Counted from the first letter of the stretch, positions 33,792 to 43,240 are shown. The stretch: DNA of 64,000 nucleotides from CALJFL01 sp047633055 (GCA_047633055.1 JBLIEI010000006.1:18643-82642); one strand, 5' to 3'. The notes: a model not told the origin generated them from the sequence alone. Made by a program: numbers and translations.

Positions 33792-34568
33792 CTAGCTCCA
33801 AATTTTCTGAGTCATGGAATTTAGCTTGCGAAATATTTTTGCTCCAATGTCGGCTGTCGTCTCTCGGTAAACCAAAGTATATATTTTCGGGTCGCACCTT
33901 GTTTTGGTCGCTATTACCCAATCTCCATCATCGATATTCTCGAATAGGCCATAATTCGGATGCTGCTTTACTAGGAGCTCCAATATCTCTTTAACATGGG
34001 ATGAAACCCTCGCTTCTTGAGACAGGTGTCTATGCGTAATACCGTCAGTAGTATCTCTAATCTAATCTGATCTGCCGAATCATATGTCCAATTGTAATCA
34101 TCAAAGATTATTTTACCGTCACGATCCAAGAGCTTATCAACCAGGAAAAACGCCGAGCTATCGATAGTCTAATTCTTAGGCCCATCAACAATGCACAGAT
34201 CAAAGACAGTATCACAATTATCGCCGCCAGATTTTCTCGCAATTTCATCGTTCAAAAACCAGATATAGCCAGTTTGCAGTCTTACAATTTCAACGTACTT
34301 TGACAATCCTAAATCTAGTACCTGGTCCTCTGCAGATGGATGATAGGTGTATCTGGTACCGGTGAGATCAACTGATGTAACCTTTCCATGTCCCAGTTCG
34401 TCAAGGGCAGTCGCTATTATGCAGGTAGCTGTGCCCTGAGCTATGCCAAGCTCAAATATGTTGGAGCGCTTTTCTTCTAGAACCAAATCGGACAAATACT
34501 GTGCGTTCCGTTCAGATATGAATGGTATGGTTCCAACTTATGCGAATATATGCTCGAATTTCAAAAAT
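33792..34568 (-). pseudogene. decayed class I O-methyltransferase-like gene (island remnant 3)
   Basis: Minus strand: VGTIPFISERNAQYLSDLVL, then EKRSNIFELGIAQGTATCII (SAM-binding E-x-G-x-x-x-G), HGKVTSVDLTGTRYTYHPSA and FDLCIVDGPKN. A TAG replaces an expected Trp codon near 34168, and the frame resumes as TIDSSAFFLVDKLLDRDGKI with IIFDDYNWTYDSADQIRLEI, a Methyltransf_24-type active-site region. Further on, in another frame, ELLVKQHPNYGLFENIDDGD and WVIATKTR match the C-terminal strand. At least one stop and one frameshift inactivate it, and a further stop lies near 34550. Confidence 0.65.
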
Positions 34569-35494
34569 TACTCCCTACTAAGTGGCCCCTAAGGTTTCAA
34601 AAACGATAGGCTAGGTAAATTCCCGCAGTAGAGTTGCGCCTGCAGGTCGGGTGTGACCTGATTCGAGCTTTGCGCCCAAATCAGACGTGTGCAGAGCCTA
34701 GGAATTGCAGATGTATAACAACGCAAGTAGGCATTTAGCGGTCTTGCTCCCTGGGTGGGGAGAATTTTTCGTACGTATGAAAGTCCAGCCCTGTGGCTCG
34801 CGACCGATAGCTTCCAGCGCATCCTTAGATCTCTACCACTGGAATATTTTTAAAAGCTATAGCTGTCAGCTTTTTATCCAAGGCTATTTCCGGTGTGTGG
34901 GAGACGAAACCTAGGGTGTACATTTTCGCTTAACTTCTACTCTTTCAGGTATGGATAGTATTCTCCGCAAAGCCGATATTACTGACAAGATTAATATTTG
35001 ATGTGGCGGTTAGGCCGCCGAACTCCTAGGCGCTGTGGGTACATCGACAGCCCCAAGATTTTATCTCGCCGTGGTATAAATGTGAAAATATTGCTGATCA
35101 ATATTCTTGCCCGACTACATCCAGGAACGGATTTTTCGGTGAAGAGGTATTTACCCAATCTGACTAAAGCTCTCGGTTGTCCTGATCTAGCAACCACGAT
35201 AGTCGCCGACCGTTAAGCCTCAATATATTATAGAATTTGGTGCGCAAGTAAGCCCACTCAGGGTAAACGTGCAAATGACCCACGACGAACTTGACTTACG
35301 CAACGCCGATACTCGTTCAACCTGGTAGCAGCTGAAACTGGATGGCCAGAATTAATCACTTAGTTATGGGAAAAAGAATGTCACAAAAAGAGAGCGCCGT
35401 ATTCAGTATAATGACGGGCAAAACCCCACTTTCTTGCGTTCATGAATATAATTATCGTGAAAAATGATATTCTATATGTTGAACTATAAAATCT
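34569..35494. other. unassigned 0.9-kb stretch inside the island
   Basis: No gene I can support. Scattered ORFs of 60-77 codons occur on both strands with no motif. One plus-strand frame reads VKILLINILARLHPGTDFSV at 35083, which resembles the start of a glycosyltransferase, but it ends after about 40 codons. It is likely decayed coding DNA plus the promoter of the glycosyltransferase at 35510. Base composition is AT-richer than the flanks. Confidence 0.35.
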
Positions 35495-35509
35495 GTGATT
35501 AAATTCATC

Positions 35510-36448
35510 ATGCCTCAATCCTATAGCACTGCCCCTATTGTACTCTTTGCTTATAACCGCGTAGATCATGTGAGGAAAACTATTGAGGCATTGGAAAAAA
35601 ACGCCCCCGCAAAGCTGAGCGACATTTTTATCTACAGCGATGCAGCACGAAATCATCAGGATGAGAGGGCCGTGAGTCAGGTTCGCGATTATCTCGGCAG
35701 AGTTAGCGGCTTTAAATCGATCGACATTATCCACCAAAAAGAAAACCAAGGTTTGGCCAATTCTATTATTCATGGCGTTACAGACATAGTTAATCGCTAT
35801 GGGAAAGTCATTGTCATAGAGGACGACATCGTCACTTCACGCTACTTCCTGGATTATATGAATAAAGCTTTAAACCATTACGAAAAACAAAAAAGCGTCT
35901 GGCATATCGGTGGATGGACACCTCCCATATCGACAGATGGGCTCGATGAGGCTTTTTTCTGGCGCGGGATGAATTGCTGGGGCTGGGCCACATGGAGTGA
36001 TCGCTGGGAGCATTTTGAAAAAGACCCTGTAGCACTAATCAATAGCTGGGATGAAGAAAAAATTCATCAATTCAATTTGGATGGCACATGTGATTTTTGG
36101 CGACAAATTACGCTCAACCAATCACAAGTTATCAACACATGGGCGGTATTCTGGTACGCAACACTTTTCCAACACCAGGGTATTTGCTTGCAGCCTACTT
36201 CGACCCTGGTTGAAAATATTGGGCATGATGGTACTGGGGAAAATTGCATCAAAAGTAGGATCTACAGTACCGTAATCAATGGTTCACGCATTACAAGATT
36301 CCCAAGCCATACTCAAATAACAACACTAGCTGAAACACGGATAAAAAACTTTTATCAGCGATTACGCCCTGTTTTACCACTACGGGTTGCAAGTAAAATT
36401 AAACGTCTGATTGTTAAGTTGATAAGACGTCGTGATGCTTACAATTGA
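35510..36448 (+). CDS. glycosyltransferase, GT-A fold, surface-glycan type
   Basis: A 312-residue protein beginning MPQSYSTAPIVLFAYNRVDH (ATG 35510; an in-frame GTG at 35495 is an alternative). The start matches sugar transferases that read PIxLFxYNRxxHxxxTIEAL. The donor-binding acidic motif is VIVIEDDIVTSRYFLDYMN, and the acceptor region includes RGMNCWGWATWSDRWEHF and LQPTSTLVENIGHDGTGEN. There is no signal peptide; a basic C-terminus could associate with the membrane. It is the first intact gene of the island and is separated from rfbF by 276 bases with no gene. Donor and acceptor are unknown. Confidence 0.75.
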   Translation: MPQSYSTAPIVLFAYNRVDHVRKTIEALEKNAPAKLSDIFIYSDAARNHQDERAVSQVRDYLGRVSGFKSIDIIHQKENQGLANSIIHGVTDIVNRYGKVIVIEDDIVTSRYFLDYMNKALNHYEKQKSVWHIGGWTPPISTDGLDEAFFWRGMNCWGWATWSDRWEHFEKDPVALINSWDEEKIHQFNLDGTCDFWRQITLNQSQVINTWAVFWYATLFQHQGICLQPTSTLVENIGHDGTGENCIKSRIYSTVINGSRITRFPSHTQITTLAETRIKNFYQRLRPVLPLRVASKIKRLIVKLIRRRDAYN

Positions 36449-36724
36449 GTTAGCTGATCAAAAAAACAGTGGGGAGTTCTGCTGCAGACTCCATCATTGG
36501 GTCTGAAATTGGCGCCGAAGTTGCAATAGAACGTACCTGTGTAAAAGCCTGCGAAAGGTATTTGAAACACGCAGTATGTAGGGACGGAATATCATTAAAC
36601 GATACAGCATTTTTAGCGAGTGGTTCTACCAATATGATAAAAAACCCTGTCTGTTATTAATTGATAACGCTTTAAACCCCAAGTTTTTTTTTAGGATTTT
36701 GTTAGCTTTAATTAGGGAGAATCT

Positions 36725-37495
36725 ATGAAAGCCGTCATCCTTGCCGGAGGCATTGGTACACGTTTAAGCGAAGAGACTGTCAATAGGCCTAAACCTATGA
36801 TTGAGATTGGCGGAAAGCCTATTCTATGGCACATTTTAAAAATGTACTCTGCACACGGTATTAACGACTTTATTATCTGTTGTGGCTATAAGGGCTATGT
36901 CATCAAAGAGTACTTCGCTAACTATTTTTTGCATATGTCCGATGTTACTTTTGATATGGCGAACAATAAAATGCAGGTACATCACCAGAATGCAGAACCC
37001 TGGAGGGTGACCTTAGTTGATACGGGAGATGATACTTTGACGGGAGGTCGGCTCAAGCGAGTATCACAGTACATAGAGCAGGAAGAGGCTTTTTGTTTCA
37101 CTTATGGCGACGGCGTTAGCGATGTCGATATTGGAGCGCTGGTGCGGTGCCACCTACAACACGGGAAACTTGCCACGGTCACTGCAGTACTGCCACCCGG
37201 GCGCTACGGTGCGCTGGAATGTTCAGGCAGTCAGGTGACAGGGTTTATCGAAAAGCCTCGTGGCGATGGTGGCCTGATAAACGGAGGATTTTTTGTGTTG
37301 TCACCCAAGTGCCTTGACCTTATCTCCGGTGATTCGACCAGCTGGGAGGACAAACCGCTTAAGTCGCTTTCGGCTATGGGAGAAATGATGGCATTTGAGC
37401 ACCATGGCTTTTGGCACGCCATGGATACGCTGCGCGACAAGAATATGCTTGAAGATCTGTGGATGTCAGATAAGGCGCCCTGGAAAGTCTGGTGA
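36725..37495 (+). CDS. rfbF: glucose-1-phosphate cytidylyltransferase
   Basis: Makes CDP-glucose from glucose-1-phosphate and CTP, the entry to CDP-6-deoxyhexoses. The 256-residue protein starts MKAVILAGGIGTRLSEETVN with RPKPMIEIGGKPILWHILK (nucleotide binding), YKGYVIKEYFANYF, and the DTGDDTLTGGRLKRVSQY block specific to RfbF. AGGGAG lies just before ATG. Its TGA overlaps the GTG of rfbG. Clear family match. Confidence 0.95.
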   Translation: MKAVILAGGIGTRLSEETVNRPKPMIEIGGKPILWHILKMYSAHGINDFIICCGYKGYVIKEYFANYFLHMSDVTFDMANNKMQVHHQNAEPWRVTLVDTGDDTLTGGRLKRVSQYIEQEEAFCFTYGDGVSDVDIGALVRCHLQHGKLATVTAVLPPGRYGALECSGSQVTGFIEKPRGDGGLINGGFFVLSPKCLDLISGDSTSWEDKPLKSLSAMGEMMAFEHHGFWHAMDTLRDKNMLEDLWMSDKAPWKVW

Positions 37496-38553
37496 GTATG
37501 CCGCAGCGGTCATTCTGGCAGGGAAAACGTGTACTACTCACCGGACACAGCGGCTTCAAGGGCGCGTGGCTTTCATTGTGGCTGCATCGACTAGGCGCTG
37601 ATGTCTGTGGTGTTAGTCTGCCGCCGGATAGCGCGCCGAATCTATTTGCACTGGGCCGCATTCATGAGGTTTGTCAGAGCCATTTTTGCGACATCAGAGA
37701 AGCAAATGAGATGGCGAGCGTGGTTGAGGCATTTGACCCAGAGGTGACTTTCCACTTAGCTGCCCAGTCGCTGGTGAGGCCTGGTTATAGAAAACCGCTG
37801 GATACCTTTACAACAAATATTATGGGGACTGCGCATGTTCTTGATGCGTTGCGAGGCCGGGAAAATGCCAGGGTTGCCGTGATGGTTACCACGGATAAAG
37901 TGTACAGGAACCTTGAACACGGCAGGGCGTTTCGAGAGGATGACCCGCTTGGGGGACATGACCCCTATAGTGCCAGCAAGGCCGCGAGTGAGATTATAAT
38001 CGGTAGTTATCGCGATGCTTTCCTGCGGGAGCAAGGCGTAGCCGTTGCTTCCGCACGTGCCGGTAATGTCATTGGGGGTGGCGACTGGTCTGAAGACAGG
38101 TTAATTCCTGATGCAGTTCGTGCATGGCAAGGGGGCTCTGAACTTGAGATCCGCAGTCCCGACGCGGTTCGGCCCTGGCAGCACGTGCTGGATCCATTGG
38201 CGGGATATCTTATACTCGCTGAGCGTTTATGGATGATGCCAGCCCTGGCGGGGGCCTACAATTTTGGTCCGCGTCCAGATGCTGCTGCAAGTGTTAAAGA
38301 TGTTATTGAATTGGCGCGGGCTGCCTATGATTCGGCCCGAGTCAGGTATGTGGCAAGTAAAAGTGGTCCCCACGAGGCAGGCTTACTGATGCTGGAGCCT
38401 GAAAAGGCTGCACTGGAACTGGACGTAATACAGCGTTGGACTGTTTCCGCGAGTGTTAAGCGAACATTAAACTGGTATCTTGCACAGCACGGTGGTGCGG
38501 AGGCTCGAGACCTATGCATGGCCGATATTGCTGATTTTGAGAACGAGAAATGA
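37492..38553 (+). CDS. rfbG: CDP-glucose 4,6-dehydratase
   Basis: Converts CDP-glucose to CDP-4-keto-6-deoxyglucose with bound NAD. The 353-residue SDR protein has TGHSGFKGAWLSLWLHRLGA (nucleotide binding), FHLAAQSLVRPGYRKPLDTF, the catalytic MVTTDKVYRN and YSASKAASE (Tyr and Lys), and RAGNVIGGGDWSEDRLIPD. GTG at 37492 overlaps the rfbF stop; ATG at 37498 is an alternative. Its own TGA overlaps the ATG of the epimerase gene. Confidence 0.95.
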   Translation: MSMPQRSFWQGKRVLLTGHSGFKGAWLSLWLHRLGADVCGVSLPPDSAPNLFALGRIHEVCQSHFCDIREANEMASVVEAFDPEVTFHLAAQSLVRPGYRKPLDTFTTNIMGTAHVLDALRGRENARVAVMVTTDKVYRNLEHGRAFREDDPLGGHDPYSASKAASEIIIGSYRDAFLREQGVAVASARAGNVIGGGDWSEDRLIPDAVRAWQGGSELEIRSPDAVRPWQHVLDPLAGYLILAERLWMMPALAGAYNFGPRPDAAASVKDVIELARAAYDSARVRYVASKSGPHEAGLLMLEPEKAALELDVIQRWTVSASVKRTLNWYLAQHGGAEARDLCMADIADFENEK

Positions 38554-39113
38554 GTCGATTTACGCAAACGTGTTTGCCTCTCACGGGGCTTACTCTCTTG
38601 AAAAGACAGCGTTCAGGAGATGATCGAGGATTTTTTTCCAGAATTTTTTGTGCTGAAACTCTTCGGAGTATCGGCTGGGATAAACCCATCTCCCAGATTA
38701 ACCACACCTACACCAAAAAGAAGGGCACCGTGCGCGGTCTTCACTTCCAGCGCCCTCCTTACAGTGAAATTAAGCTCGTAACTGTTCTTTGCGGTGAAGT
38801 ATGGGACCTTGCCGTTGACTTGCGTGAAGAATCTACAACCTATCTACATTGGCATGCAGAGCTACTTTCCAAGGGCAATGGTCGAGCCATGCTGGTTCCT
38901 GAGGGATTTGCCCATGGATTCCAAACGATGACGGATGACGTGGAGCTACTCTATTGTCACTCTGCCGTCTACAATCGGAGCGCGGAGGCTGGATTGAGTC
39001 CAGTCGATCCACGTCTGAATATCAAGTGGCCAATGGATATATGCGAGCTGTCACATCGTGATAAAAATCACCCCCTTATTGATCAGTCATTTGTAGGGTT
39101 CACTGCCCTATGA
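38550..39113 (+). CDS. dTDP-4-dehydrorhamnose 3,5-epimerase-family protein
   Basis: The 187-residue cupin enzyme has RSGDDRGFFSRIFC, TVRGLHFQRPPYSEIKLVTV (catalytic His region), EGFAHGFQTMTDDVELLY and SPVDPRLNIKWP, as in RfbC. In this cluster the substrate should be CDP-4-keto-6-deoxyglucose rather than the dTDP sugar, and single C3 or C5 epimerisation is equally possible. ATGA overlap with rfbG and TGA/ATG overlap with the methyltransferase mark one transcript. Confidence 0.85.
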   Translation: MSRFTQTCLPLTGLTLLKRQRSGDDRGFFSRIFCAETLRSIGWDKPISQINHTYTKKKGTVRGLHFQRPPYSEIKLVTVLCGEVWDLAVDLREESTTYLHWHAELLSKGNGRAMLVPEGFAHGFQTMTDDVELLYCHSAVYNRSAEAGLSPVDPRLNIKWPMDICELSHRDKNHPLIDQSFVGFTAL

Positions 39114-40333
39114 AGTGCAGATGTTGCGATAGTGAGCTGGTTCACACATTCTTGGATCTGGGCTTTGCGCCTCCATCAAATGCATACTTGACTGTCGAAA
39201 AACTCAACCGACCAGAAAAATACTTTCCACTGAGAGTGAAAATCTGCGATAAATGCTGGCTGGCTCAAACGGAAGATTATGCGGAAGCAAGTCTGCTATT
39301 TGACGCAGATTACGCGTATTTCTCCAGCACCTCGCTTAGCTGGTTGACTCACGCCGCGAACTTTTCGAAAAAGATAACGCAGCGTCTGGGTTTGTCAGGC
39401 GATAGTTTTGTTATCGAGGTAGCGGCGAATGATGGTTACCTCCTGAAAAACTTTGTTACCGCCGGCGTGCCCTGTCTTGGAATCGAGCCGACGGCAAGTA
39501 CGGCATCCGCTGCTGAGAAACACGGCATTGAAGTCATAAGGGGTTTCTTCGGCGAAGAGCTGGCCTGTCATTTAGCTGAGAATGGACAGCAGGCCGATCT
39601 GGTTGTGGGAAACAATGTGTTCGCGCATGTCCCGGATATTATTGATTTTGCGCGGGGTTTAAAAACCGTGCTTAAGCCAGGGGGGACTGTAACGCTTGAG
39701 TTTCCTCATTTGATGGAGCTCATTCGGAATACTCAGTTTGATACGGTTTACCATGAGCATTTTTCATACCTGTCATTGTATGTGGTGAGGCACATATTTG
39801 AGCGGGCTGGTTTGCGGATTCAGGATGTCGAAACGCTTTCTACACACGGCGGAAGTCTGCGAGTTTACGGCTGTCATAGAGAGGATGAGCGTGAAACGGA
39901 GCTGGCGGTAGACCGATTGTTGACAGAGGAAACAGACTTTGGTCTTCGGGACATTGGAACATACCGGGGATTTCAGTCCAGGGCGGACAAGCTCAAGGAT
40001 GATCTGCTGGGTTTTTTGCTAGAGCAGAAGCGAATAGGTAAGCAAGTGGCTGGCTATGGCGCCGCGGCCAAGGGCAATACGCTGCTGAATTATGCCGGAG
40101 TAAAAACGGATTTATTGCCCTTTGTCTGCGATGCGGCTTTGGCTAAGCAGGGGAAATTTATGCCCGGTAGCCATATCCCGATTTTTGCACCTTCAGTCCT
40201 TGCCGAGAGTCGGCCCGATTATGTCCTGATTTTGCCGTGGAACCTGGCAGCTGAAGTTAAAAAGCAAAATGAAGCACTTTCCGACCTGGGTACCCGGTTC
40301 GTTACTGCTATACCGCGGCTGGAAATTCTATGA
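39110..40333 (+). CDS. NDP-hexose C-methyltransferase (TylC3/NovU-like)
   Basis: A 407-residue protein with the three-part architecture of sugar C-methyltransferases: an N-terminal zinc-binding region (CRCCDSELVHTFLDLGFAPP and VKICDKCWLAQTEDY), a SAM-binding domain (VIEVAANDGYLLKNF, GIEPTASTASAAEKHGIEV, NNVFAHVPDI) with the HEHFSYLS active-site segment, and a C-terminal Rossmann-like domain (VAGYGAAAKGNTLLNYAG). These enzymes methylate C3 or C5 of 4-keto-6-deoxy sugars. Placement between epimerase and reductase genes with 4-base overlaps supports a branched CDP-sugar. Confidence 0.88.
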   Translation: MKCRCCDSELVHTFLDLGFAPPSNAYLTVEKLNRPEKYFPLRVKICDKCWLAQTEDYAEASLLFDADYAYFSSTSLSWLTHAANFSKKITQRLGLSGDSFVIEVAANDGYLLKNFVTAGVPCLGIEPTASTASAAEKHGIEVIRGFFGEELACHLAENGQQADLVVGNNVFAHVPDIIDFARGLKTVLKPGGTVTLEFPHLMELIRNTQFDTVYHEHFSYLSLYVVRHIFERAGLRIQDVETLSTHGGSLRVYGCHREDERETELAVDRLLTEETDFGLRDIGTYRGFQSRADKLKDDLLGFLLEQKRIGKQVAGYGAAAKGNTLLNYAGVKTDLLPFVCDAALAKQGKFMPGSHIPIFAPSVLAESRPDYVLILPWNLAAEVKKQNEALSDLGTRFVTAIPRLEIL

Positions 40334-41157
40334 CCGGTGTTGTATTGCTAACCGGTGCAACAGGCTTCGTTGGTCGACAAGTACTACATACTTTGCTTGA
40401 ACGCGGTCAGGCGGTGCGGGCGGTGGTTCGCCGCAGCAAGGTGGCTGAGATGGCAGATCAGTGCAGTTTAGAGTCGATAGTCGGTACGAATGATTTGTTC
40501 AACGAAACTGAACAGTGGTGGGCGGAAACTTGTGCCAATGTGGATACCGTAATTCACCTTGCCTGGAGTGTTGAACCTGGGAAGTATCTGGATTCAGCAA
40601 AAAATATGCACTGCCTCAGTGGTACTCTGGCTTTAGCCCAGGGCGTCGCAAAAGCCGGCGTCAGGCGCTTTATCGGTATTGGTACGTGCTTTGAATATGA
40701 CCTTTCTCACGGAGATTTATCGGTTGATACTCCCTTGAATCCACTAACTGTCTATGCAGGATCAAAGACGGCATTGTATATGGTGCTGCGATCATGGTTC
40801 GAACAATCGGGAATCGAGTTTTCGTGGTGTCGACTTTTTTATCTGCATGGCGAAGGGGAGGATTGCAGACGTCTGGTGCCTTATATTCGTAATCAATTGT
40901 CAGCCGGGCAAATAGCCGAATTAGGTAGCGGCACGCAAGTACGAGATTTTCTGGATGTTTGCATTGCTGCGGGAATGATTGTGGATGTGGCTTTGGGTGG
41001 CTCTAAAGGTGCTGTCAATATCTGCTCGGGCTACGCTGTGACAGTACGGGAGTTGGCTGAAAAAATTGCGGACGAATATGGTCGTCGGGACTTACTTGAT
41101 TTTGGTGCTCGCGCCGACAGTCCCTTCGATCCCCCTTTTGTTGTTGGTATCCCATAG
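40330..41157 (+). CDS. NAD(P)-dependent sugar epimerase/4-ketoreductase
   Basis: A 275-residue SDR-family protein with LLTGATGFVGRQVLHTLLER (nucleotide binding), VIHLAWSVEPGKYLDSAKN and YAGSKTALYMVLRSW (catalytic Tyr-x-x-x-Lys), then WCRLFYLHGEGEDCRRLVPY and VRDFLDVCIAAG. In this pathway it most likely reduces the 4-keto group to finish the deoxy sugar. It overlaps the methyltransferase stop by four bases and is followed after 18 bases by the CmcI-like gene. The exact stereochemistry cannot be told from sequence. Confidence 0.85.
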   Translation: MTGVVLLTGATGFVGRQVLHTLLERGQAVRAVVRRSKVAEMADQCSLESIVGTNDLFNETEQWWAETCANVDTVIHLAWSVEPGKYLDSAKNMHCLSGTLALAQGVAKAGVRRFIGIGTCFEYDLSHGDLSVDTPLNPLTVYAGSKTALYMVLRSWFEQSGIEFSWCRLFYLHGEGEDCRRLVPYIRNQLSAGQIAELGSGTQVRDFLDVCIAAGMIVDVALGGSKGAVNICSGYAVTVRELAEKIADEYGRRDLLDFGARADSPFDPPFVVGIP

Positions 41158-41175
41158 ATCTTTTAGAGAAATGAC

Positions 41176-41946
41176 ATGGATGATTTTCAGAACGAAGTTT
41201 CAGAACGAATAAACGCCCTAGGGAATAACCCAGTGCTGTCCCAAAGTGCAGCAGAATTTATGCGTGCATCTACAGAGCCTAAATATTGCTACAACTTTAC
41301 GTGGCAAGGACGGCCGATTATTCAGTATCCCCAGGATATTATTGCCATGCAGGAGCTAATCTGGACTGTAAGACCAGATTTGATTATTGAGACAGGTATA
41401 GCCCACGGTGGCTCGCTTATTTTTAGTGCATCTATGCTTGCCATGTTGGATATGTGTGACGCTATTGAGATGGGGACTGACTTCAATCCTGCGGTATCTC
41501 AGCGCAAGGTTCTCGGCATAGACATAGATATCAGGTCTCATAATCGTCGTGCGATTGAAGCCCATCCCATGGCGAGTCGCATTGAGATGATAGAGGGCTC
41601 TAGTATTGATTCCGCCATAATTAGTCAGGTGAATGCTATCGTAGAAAATTATTCAACCGTACTGGTTTGCTTAGATAGTAATCACACTCATGACCATGTA
41701 CTGAATGAACTAGAAGCCTATGCGCCGTTGACGAGTATTGGTAGTTATTGCGTTGTCTTTGACACTATCGTGGATGACTTGCCTTCTGATATGTATCCGG
41801 ATCGACCCTGGGGGCCGGGCAACAACCCTAAAACGGCATTGAGGGAATACCTCAAAACACACAGTGAATTCGAGATAGATAAAACCATAGATAGCAAATT
41901 GCAAATTTCTGTGGCCCCTGACGGTTATTTGAAAAAGGTTAGTTGA
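41176..41946 (+). CDS. CmcI/rhamnosyl O-methyltransferase-family protein
   Basis: A 256-residue protein of the cephalosporin hydroxylase (CmcI) family, which in sugar clusters usually acts as a SAM- and Mg-dependent O-methyltransferase. Visible motifs: NFTWQGRPIIQYPQDIIAMQ, PDLIIETGIAHGGSLIFSAS (SAM binding), VLGIDIDIRSHNRRAIEAHP, IEMIEGSSIDSAIISQV, VLVCLDSNHTHDHVLNELE (metal site) and YCVVFDTIVDDLP. It would methylate a sugar hydroxyl on the glycan. The ATG follows AGAGAAATG spacing 18 bases after the reductase gene; the next glycosyltransferase begins six bases on. Confidence 0.85.
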   Translation: MDDFQNEVSERINALGNNPVLSQSAAEFMRASTEPKYCYNFTWQGRPIIQYPQDIIAMQELIWTVRPDLIIETGIAHGGSLIFSASMLAMLDMCDAIEMGTDFNPAVSQRKVLGIDIDIRSHNRRAIEAHPMASRIEMIEGSSIDSAIISQVNAIVENYSTVLVCLDSNHTHDHVLNELEAYAPLTSIGSYCVVFDTIVDDLPSDMYPDRPWGPGNNPKTALREYLKTHSEFEIDKTIDSKLQISVAPDGYLKKVS

Positions 41947-41952
41947 GGGAAA

Positions 41953-42999
41953 GTGCACAAGCCAAAAATTACAACCGTCATCCCGACATTCAGGCGGCCA
42001 CTGTTATTGAAAAGGGCCATCGAAAGTGCAATGAGACAGCGCTTCGATAATATTTCTATCTGCGTTTATGATAATGCGTCCGGTGATGAAACTGAATCTG
42101 TCGTCCGAGAATTAATGCAACAGGATCACAGAATATCCTATGTAAAGAATGACGAAAATATCGGGTGTATCGCCAACTTTTATAAAGGCGTAGAGGCTGT
42201 TGAGACGGACTACTACTCCATATTGAGTGATGATGACATCCTGCTTGAGAACTTTTACGCTGATGCGATGCAGGAGGTAGAGAAAAACACGAGTCTTGGC
42301 TTTGTCTGCTTGAAAACAATGGTAATAGACGATGTTGCCGGACGTGTCATGTTGCGAGAATCCGATTGGAAGGCGGGCGTGTTCTCACCTTCGAAAGAGG
42401 TGGTTAGACGCATGTCAGATTCACACTTTACGTCCACCGGGGTTCTATTTTCAAAAAAACTTCGTGATGCTGTCGGCCCATTCGATGCCTCTGGAGATGA
42501 TGCTTTGTATGTAACAATGGCCGCAGGCGCTTTCCCTTTTTCGTATCTCGATAACTATGGCGCTGTGTGGATTCAGCATGAGGAGGGCTACACTGCTACG
42601 ACGGGGTTGCGGGGGAAGGATGCTAAAGCTGTTCGGGCGCAAATGTTGGTCACATTGAATCGGTGCATGAATTTGGATATTCCGGACGACCGTAAAGCCC
42701 AGCTGATAGCGATAATTAGTGATGCTTACAGGATATCCCTGGAATGGCTTGCACTTAAATCAATCAGTCTTTCTTCATCATCGTCAGATCAATCGGATTC
42801 TGAGTTGATATTCGACTCAAGCCTGAGTTACTCCGGTATTATACTGGCTTTCACCCGATTGCCGCCGCCCTTGTCGAAAGTCGCTCTAGTTCTTTACAGA
42901 GGGGCAGTCGTACTTTCCCGAAAGGTGAGAGTCCATCGCAGGAGATTTCAGGGTGCTGAGATACCCGGAAACATTCAGCGCCTACTTAAAATTAGGTAA
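41953..42999 (+). CDS. family 2 glycosyltransferase
   Basis: A 348-residue GT2 enzyme: KITTVIPTFRRPLLLKRAIE, SICVYDNASGDETESVVREL, VKNDENIGCIANFYKGVEAV and the DXD-type YYSILSDDDILLENF (~80-95). The remaining ~220 residues form a receptor-specific C-terminal part ending in a basic segment (RVHRRRFQG). The start is GTG at 41953 with TGAGGGAAA upstream. It is the last gene of the plus-strand run and is convergent with the next glycosyltransferase across 241 bases. Confidence 0.85.
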   Translation: MHKPKITTVIPTFRRPLLLKRAIESAMRQRFDNISICVYDNASGDETESVVRELMQQDHRISYVKNDENIGCIANFYKGVEAVETDYYSILSDDDILLENFYADAMQEVEKNTSLGFVCLKTMVIDDVAGRVMLRESDWKAGVFSPSKEVVRRMSDSHFTSTGVLFSKKLRDAVGPFDASGDDALYVTMAAGAFPFSYLDNYGAVWIQHEEGYTATTGLRGKDAKAVRAQMLVTLNRCMNLDIPDDRKAQLIAIISDAYRISLEWLALKSISLSSSSSDQSDSELIFDSSLSYSGIILAFTRLPPPLSKVALVLYRGAVVLSRKVRVHRRRFQGAEIPGNIQRLLKIR

Positions 43000-43240
43000 A
43001 CGGATAGAGTACCTTTCTCGGCTTCCAGTATGGTTTCGAGTAACACCTTCCAGAGTGTGCTGAGACGCTTGGTGACGTCAGCTGGCGTTTTAGGGACCTT
43101 GGCCGCCTTGCGGGCCAGAGATTCGATTTTCTTTTTTGTTCCTGGCTGCTTTCATCTCTCATAATTAGAATAGTTAAGGGCAAGCCGTTATACCGGTTTA
43201 TCTGCACGCTCTCACAACTCCAATTGACACCTACCTTAAT

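Noticed and set aside
36469..36660. A 63-codon plus-strand ORF between the glycosyltransferase and rfbF.
   Set aside because: No ribosome binding site, a GTG start, no recognisable motif and low-quality composition. Probably chance.
43000..43240. A minus-strand open stretch reading ESLARKAAKVPKTPADVTKR, then LSTLWKVLLETILEAEKG.
   Set aside because: It has no start codon and continues antisense into the glycosyltransferase gene rather than ending at its own stop, so it is not called as a gene.
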